DNA of 64,000 nt from Roseovarius sp. (lineage in GTDB: Bacteria > Pseudomonadota > Alphaproteobacteria > Rhodobacterales > Rhodobacteraceae). Below the pieces are notes generated by a model. That model was given only the letters and a program-made list of their open reading frames with translations, was not told the DNA's origin and did not search any database. Within the stretch, counting starts at the first letter, position 1. Every line of letters begins with the position of its first letter. A program made the translations under genes and the position numbers. This document shows, one piece after another, positions 59,485 through 64,000 of the stretch. The DNA lies in the NCBI GenBank assembly GCA_021775255.1, contig JAJFIA010000019.1:62001-126000 (forward strand). The letters run 5' to 3'.

Positions 59485-60522
59485 TTGGCCTTCTACGATA
59501 GTTTGTTCAATGGACTGGGATTGCGCAACTGGTGCGACACCGATGCCAGCGCCGGGGTTGTCAGCATGCAGGAATTGCTGGCAAGGACGCGGGGCACGGA
59601 TGCGTCACGCGGCAGCGGCGAAGGGTTCCCGTTCCCATCGCTGGACAATCTGCACGAAGCCTGCGCGGCGATCCCTCGCACCCGTGAGATGACCGCCGGC
59701 GTCGAGGACGGCTTTCTGGCTGCCAAGGACGCGCTCAAGTTCGTGCTCGACCCCCTTACCCAACCGCTCTCCTGGGCCCTCGAGGGTGCGCTGGCCGGGT
59801 TTGGCGCGGTGCCCTGGTTCATTTTGATCCCCGCTCTTGTTGCTCTGGTCTGGTATGTTTCCAGATCGACCGGCGTTACGATATTCGTCGCGCTGTCGTT
59901 CCTCTTTCTGGGCTTCATAGACCATCTGGGATACGCGATACAAACCTTGTCAATCATCTTTGTTTGTACGGGTCTGAGCGTGCTCCTTGGCGTTCCCATC
60001 GGTATCGCCATGTCGAAATCCAACACCCTGCAACGCATGATGATCCCGCTTCTGGATCTGCTACAGACGCTGCCAAGTTTTGTTTATCTGATCCCGTTGA
60101 TCTTTATGTTCTCGGTGACCGAGCCAAAACTCTACGGCATCGCCATCATCCTTTATGCGATCGTCCCGGTGATCCGGCTGACCAACCTTGGCATCAGGCT
60201 GGTCGATCAGGATGTTATCGAGGCGGCCAACGCGTTTGGCATGAACGGCCGACAAAAGCTATTCGGGGTCGAAATACCGCTGGCGCTGCCCAATATCATG
60301 GCCGGGGTGAACCAAACGATCATGATGAGCCTGTCGATGGTCGTCATTGCTTCGCTGGTTTCGGCACCGGGGTTGGGTGTGCTTGTTCTGCGCGGCATCC
60401 GCAATCTTGAACTTGGTGTCGGCATTGTCGCGGGCCTTGGCATCGTCCTGATTGCAGTCATCCTTGATCGCACATCAAAAGCAGCATTGGCACGTGTCAA
60501 CGTCGCCCACAAAAGCCAATGA
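59485..60522 (+). CDS. ABC transporter permease, proline/glycine-betaine type (ProW-like)
   Basis: A 345-residue membrane protein. The N-terminal 100 residues are polar; about seven hydrophobic segments follow. The permease loop reads IEAANAFGMNGRQKLFGVEIPLALPNIMAGVNQTI, which couples to the ATPase. The start is a TTG (59485-59487) 5 bp after GGGAGAGA; the next in-frame ATG would remove part of the family N-terminus. It works with the receptor upstream and the ATPase downstream. Confidence 0.92.
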   Translation: MAFYDSLFNGLGLRNWCDTDASAGVVSMQELLARTRGTDASRGSGEGFPFPSLDNLHEACAAIPRTREMTAGVEDGFLAAKDALKFVLDPLTQPLSWALEGALAGFGAVPWFILIPALVALVWYVSRSTGVTIFVALSFLFLGFIDHLGYAIQTLSIIFVCTGLSVLLGVPIGIAMSKSNTLQRMMIPLLDLLQTLPSFVYLIPLIFMFSVTEPKLYGIAIILYAIVPVIRLTNLGIRLVDQDVIEAANAFGMNGRQKLFGVEIPLALPNIMAGVNQTIMMSLSMVVIASLVSAPGLGVLVLRGIRNLELGVGIVAGLGIVLIAVILDRTSKAALARVNVAHKSQ

Positions 60523-60531
60523 GGCATAAAA

Positions 60532-61599
60532 ATGAGTAATTCTGAAACAAGTCATGCACAAATTCAGATCCGCGGGCTCTACAAGATATTCGGCTCAAAG
60601 CCGCGTGAGGTTCTGCCCCTAGTCAAGAACGGAATGAGCAAATCAGATCTGCTGGCGAAAACCGGGCATGTTCTGGGCCTTCAAGACATCAACGTCGATA
60701 TGCAGGATGGTGAAATCACCGTTGTCATGGGGCTGTCAGGGTCGGGCAAATCCACGCTTATCCGCCACCTGAACCGCCTGATTGATCCCACAGGTGGCGA
60801 AATACTGGTCGATGGCCGCGACGTCATGAAACTGAAAGCCGAAGAACTCCGCGCTCTTCGCCAGACGGAAATGTCGATGGTGTTCCAGAAATTTGCCCTG
60901 CTACCTCACCGCACGGTTTTGGAAAACGCCGCCATGGCCCTAAAGGTACGCAGTGCGCCCGCCGAAGAACAGGATCGCGAGGGGCGGCGTTGGCTGGCCA
61001 GAGTTGGTCTGGAAGGGGTAGAGGGCCACTACCCCTATCAGCTTTCCGGTGGCATGCAGCAGCGCGTTGGCATTGCCCGGGCCTTGACGTCCAACAGTGG
61101 CATCATGCTGATGGACGAAGCCTTTTCCGCACTCGACCCACTGATCCGAACAGACATGCAGGATCTGCTTTTGGAATTGCAGCAGGAATTGCACAAGACC
61201 ATCGTGTTCATCACCCATGATCTTGATGAGGCACTCAAACTGGCGGATCATCTGGTGATCCTGAAAGATGGTGCCATAATTCAGCAGGGCGAGCCACAGG
61301 AGATTCTTCTGAACCCGGCTGACCCCTATATCGAAGACTTCGTCAGCGACATCAACCGCGCGCGGGTTTTGCGCGTTCGTTCGGTCATGCAACCGGCCGG
61401 TGACACGGTTGATTATGCCGGCGAAGTTGGGCCGTTGGACAACCTCGAAAGCCTGATTGCCCGCTCGGGTGGTGATACGACGCACAAATTTCGCGTGGTC
61501 GACCAAGGCGCGACCATTGGTGAGATCGACATGCGCGAACTGGTGAAGGCATTGGTGCCGCGCGTATCCAGCGGTGAACGGGCAGCAGCCCAAGTCTGA
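60532..61599 (+). CDS. ABC transporter ATP-binding protein, betaine type (ProV-like)
   Basis: A 355-residue ATPase. Walker A is GLSGSGKST, the ABC signature LSGGMQQRVGIARAL and Walker B IMLMDEAFSALDPL, followed by the switch His in FITHDLDEAL. The N-terminus is long with the ProV-type LVKNGMSKSDLLAKTGHVLGLQ insert. Only a short, CBS-like remnant follows after residue 270. It energises import of a betaine-like compound. Confidence 0.94.
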   Translation: MSNSETSHAQIQIRGLYKIFGSKPREVLPLVKNGMSKSDLLAKTGHVLGLQDINVDMQDGEITVVMGLSGSGKSTLIRHLNRLIDPTGGEILVDGRDVMKLKAEELRALRQTEMSMVFQKFALLPHRTVLENAAMALKVRSAPAEEQDREGRRWLARVGLEGVEGHYPYQLSGGMQQRVGIARALTSNSGIMLMDEAFSALDPLIRTDMQDLLLELQQELHKTIVFITHDLDEALKLADHLVILKDGAIIQQGEPQEILLNPADPYIEDFVSDINRARVLRVRSVMQPAGDTVDYAGEVGPLDNLESLIARSGGDTTHKFRVVDQGATIGEIDMRELVKALVPRVSSGERAAAQV

Positions 61600-61607
61600 A
61601 AAACAAT

Positions 61608-62204
61608 TCACACCCGGTCGGCACGAGGAAAAAATGATCGGCTCAGAAACACTGGAGAATTCGGCGGCCACGGTGGATGACGGCAATTTCGTGCCGTCCG
61701 GGGTAGCATATTTCCATCTCGATGGGCACCTTCGCGAATGGCGAGGATGAACAGGCGCTCCAGTTTGTGGGGCGCACCGACTTCCGCCGCCGTAAAGAGG
61801 CCTGCCGCAAGCTTGTAGCCCATGCCGACCAATCCGCCGACGACTTCGGGGAAACCGAGGCGGAGATGATGGGCGGCATTTTCGAGGAAGATGAAGGGTG
61901 GTTCGACCTCGCCGATGATTCGTGCGACATGCGGCCAGAGGTGGCGCGGATCCTCGGTGCCGCGCCGTTTGCCTGCGACGGAGAACGGCTGGCACGGATA
62001 GCCCGCAGTGACGATGTCCACAGCGCCGCGCCACGGGCGGCCATCGAAACTGGCAACATCGTCCCAGACAGGCGTGCAATCCAAGGTCGCGTCTTCCATC
62101 CGCGCCACGAGAGTGGCTGCAGCGTAGGTCTCCCGTTCGACATGGCCCACAGTTCGATATCCGGGGATGGCGATGGTAAGCCCAAGTGGCTGAGGACTCG
62201 ACAT
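61608..62204 (-). pseudogene. Truncated DNA (cytosine-5-)methyltransferase
   Basis: A 198-residue fragment with the catalytic motif TAGYPCQPFSVAGKRRG (PCQ with the nucleophile Cys) and FIFLENAAHHL (motif VI, ENV in intact enzymes). The N-terminal SAM-binding motif (FSGIGG) and the C-terminal target-recognition and motif IX-X regions are missing, so it cannot be active. Some positions read like recent decay. It is close to phage- and island-encoded methylases of alphaproteobacteria and is convergent with the ABC ATPase gene. Confidence 0.8.
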
Positions 62205-62458
62205 ACTAACGACTTTTTCTCGTAAAGGCAGTCGAACACCTTCGAAAACCCGCGATTAACTGAGCGTTTTCATTCTCTTAGTTCGGTATTGGTGCGGGAA
62301 AATGCGGGCTTGAAAGCAACAGAGCACCAAAGCCAGTAATCCTCACAAAATCTGCCGGTCTGATGCATACGATTGTGCAAAATCATCGCGATTTCGATAT
62401 CGCCGTAGTCGAGTTCGTTCCAGCAGGTTGCGCGCTCAGAACGTCAAAGGTGTGGCAA
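62205..62458. other. Intergenic region between AAA ATPase and methyltransferase remnant
   Basis: 254 bp without a convincing gene or hairpin. It lies downstream of the ATPase gene on that gene's strand and upstream of the methylase fragment; the missing methylase N-terminus is not recognisable here in any frame. Confidence 0.55.
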
Positions 62459-63625
62459 TTACTTCTGCAAGTCAGTGATTTCATCCATCAGCGCAGCCAG
62501 AGGGATGGCTGTGATATCCTTGGTCAATCCGAACGCCTCGTCCCCACCATAGACGACATATTTACGCGCCGGTTTCAAATCTTCGCAAGCAAGGTGAAAT
62601 CCTTTGGACAATTTCGGTGCGGTGGTTTTCTTGATTTCAATAGCCCAGATTTCCTGCCCGAAATCCAATACCAGATCGATTTCGGCCCCCGCAGAGGTGC
62701 GATAGAAATACGGTTGGACAGCTACAGGCAAGGCGGAAACAATATTTTCGATTACAAACCCCTCCCAACTATCACCAAGTTTCGGGTTGCCCAGTAAAGC
62801 CTCAAACTCGGGTATTTGTAGCAACGTGTGCAATATTCCACTGTCGCGAAGATAGACCTTAGGCGATTTCACCAACCGTTTCTTGACGTTGGCATGCCAC
62901 GGCTGCAAACGCCGGACCAAAAGAAGATCCACCAGCAAATCAAGGTAGTTGGTGATGGTTTTATTGTCTACTTCCAGGCTGCGCGCCAGATTTGCAGAAT
63001 TTAATAGTCCGCCGTGGAGGTGCGCCAGCATGGTCCAGAACCGGCGAAGGCGTTCAGCAGAAATCCTCGGGCCAAATTCAGGCACATCACGTTCCAGATA
63101 GGTGCGGATGAAATCGCGGCGCCAGACATCACTCAGGTGGTCATTTTTTGCCAAAAAGCTGTCGGGATAACCGCCGCGCCACCAAAGCTGTTCTTGCTGG
63201 TCCCGGCCGACCTCGCGGATATTCAGCGGGAACATTTCGCCGTAAGAAATGCGCCCTGCAAGGCTTTCGCCGGATTGACGCAGCAGATCTATTGCCGCTG
63301 ATCCAAGGATCAGGAATTGCCCCGCTTTGCGGCCCTTGCGACGGTTCTCATCAATTACCCCGCGCATTTCCTGAAAGATTTCCGGAACTTTGTGAATTTC
63401 GTCCAGCACGATCAGTTTGCCACTGTGCTGGCGTAAATAGTACCCGGGGTCGCTCAGCTTGATCCGGTCGCGCTCGGATTCCAGGTCCAGATAGACAGAA
63501 GGCCGAGTTTCAGCGATCTCATGGGCAAGGGTCGTCTTGCCAACCTGACGCGGGCCAATGATGGCTACAGCGGGGAAACTGTCCAGAAGCTCAGTAACTT
63601 CACGATATTTTTCCCTTTCAATCAT
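62459..63625 (-). CDS. AAA ATPase with DUF4143 (AAA_14 family)
   Basis: A 388-residue ATPase. Walker A is GPRQVGKTTLA near residue 24 and Walker B LIVLDEIHKVPE near residue 71, followed by ILGSAAIDLLRQSGESLAGR. A winged helix (about 200-245) precedes the DUF4143 nuclease-like end, with GAEIDLVLDF and IEIKKTT, the Asp/Glu-Lys pattern of restriction-type folds. These orphan ATPases are frequent in genomic islands and of unclear function. Upstream is an XRE regulator. Confidence 0.9.
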   Translation of the reverse strand: MIEREKYREVTELLDSFPAVAIIGPRQVGKTTLAHEIAETRPSVYLDLESERDRIKLSDPGYYLRQHSGKLIVLDEIHKVPEIFQEMRGVIDENRRKGRKAGQFLILGSAAIDLLRQSGESLAGRISYGEMFPLNIREVGRDQQEQLWWRGGYPDSFLAKNDHLSDVWRRDFIRTYLERDVPEFGPRISAERLRRFWTMLAHLHGGLLNSANLARSLEVDNKTITNYLDLLVDLLLVRRLQPWHANVKKRLVKSPKVYLRDSGILHTLLQIPEFEALLGNPKLGDSWEGFVIENIVSALPVAVQPYFYRTSAGAEIDLVLDFGQEIWAIEIKKTTAPKLSKGFHLACEDLKPARKYVVYGGDEAFGLTKDITAIPLAALMDEITDLQK

Positions 63626-63742
63626 CCTTGCAATATTGGATATTCATTCCAACTTTGCAAGGTTAAATTCAGACTTATCTATTTGGAGCAGCGCGACGCC
63701 GGTCGAAACATTTCGACTGGAACTGACGGCCACCAAAGACGA

Positions 63743-64000
63743 TTAAGCCCGTTTTTCCGTGTCGTTTTCCGCACGTATCACCGGTTGCGCCAGCGCAGCA
63801 GTTGCCTGGAAAAACGCGTCTTGCTGCTCATCCGACATGCCGCGGAACAACTCCAGAAGCGCGCGCTCGCGTTCGGATTTGGCCTGTGGTGGGGCGTCGA
63901 GCAGGTCGAAGGGGTGGCATTCGAGCGCCTCTGCCAACCGGTCGACCCAGTTCACCGTCAGCCCCCTTCGGCCTTTCTCGAGATGGCTGATTTGCTGATT
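63743..64000 (-). CDS. XRE-family helix-turn-helix protein, C-terminal part
   Basis: The frame enters from the right window edge. The first visible residues NQQISHLEKGRRGLTVNWVDRLAEALECHPFDLL are the second half of a Cro/CI-type helix-turn-helix (S-LE-G...L--LA-AL), followed by a helical tail that may form dimer contacts. The gene's start is outside the window. Such repressors often regulate mobile or island genes like those next to it. Confidence 0.82.
   Translation of the reverse strand, partial: NQQISHLEKGRRGLTVNWVDRLAEALECHPFDLLDAPPQAKSERERALLELFRGMSDEQQDAFFQATAALAQPVIRAENDTEKRA

Overview
The window reads as chromosomal DNA of a marine-type alphaproteobacterium, most likely Rhodobacterales (Roseobacter group). 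Supporting signs are a flgL-flgI junction, an Mcl1-type malyl-CoA lyase, GlxA- and TRAP-type genes, an Irr-type operator in front of mbfA, Fnr-type control of respiration, a tRNA-Ala(GGC), TIGR02300 and DUF1244 proteins, and dense coding with many ATGA overlaps. Organism identity is inference from gene content; no rRNA is present.

Layout. 1-29.8 kb is mostly ordinary core genome: end of flgL and flgI; a deoR-type regulator/hisN-like phosphatase/Na-phosphate cotransporter operon; rpmI-rplT; pyk; N-formylglutamate amidohydrolase; a GlxA regulator beside a D-glutamate catabolic set (dgcN, dgcA, D-amino-acid aminotransferase); mcl; a phospholipid synthesis block (acyltransferase, CDP-diglyceride synthase, membrane protein, CDP-alcohol transferase); a TetR regulator with a small exported protein; a C4-dicarboxylate TRAP transporter; mbfA; Lrp and LysE; accA; a large membrane hydrolase; a YgjP-type metallopeptidase with a GntR regulator; and a tRNA-Ala.

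30-54 kb is the striking part: a respiratory island. A [4Fe-4S]-type Fnr regulator is followed by two Fnr boxes and a same-strand gene train. It contains two micro-membrane proteins, a cytochrome bd-like subunit I without the quinol loop and without CydB, a tri-haem cytochrome, a membrane-anchored tri-haem cytochrome fused to an ethylbenzene-dehydrogenase-like haem domain, two di-haem peroxidases, a Tat-exported Rieske subunit and a molybdopterin large subunit of the AioA/IdrA family. These are followed by a HEAT-repeat protein, a cupredoxin-like protein, a third micro-protein, a formylglycine-generating-enzyme-like protein, a universal-stress/PCP_red protein, a NirJ/AhbD-like radical SAM protein carrying a PCP_red domain, and a HemG/HemY-like porphyrinogen oxidase. 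Molybdoenzyme plus Rieske plus two di-haem peroxidases is the published signature of dissimilatory iodate reductase (Idr), and the residues that bind arsenite in AioA are not kept here. The bd-like oxidase, haem-tailoring and assembly genes around it look like an extended, possibly undescribed, electron-transfer system. A hybrid histidine kinase and a divergent OmpR-type response regulator (probable CTG start) close the island.

54-64 kb is accessory DNA. It has two strong hairpins, a remnant of an MlrC/M81 C-terminus, a truncated Asp/Glu racemase, then an M19 dipeptidase-like gene, a PhzF-like gene lacking the usual catalytic Glu, a LysR regulator and a betaine-type ABC transporter. These form a plausible locus for uptake and breakdown of an amino-acid-like compound that has suffered a deletion. 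The window ends with a truncated DNA cytosine methyltransferase, an AAA/DUF4143 ATPase and the C-terminal part of an XRE-type regulator.
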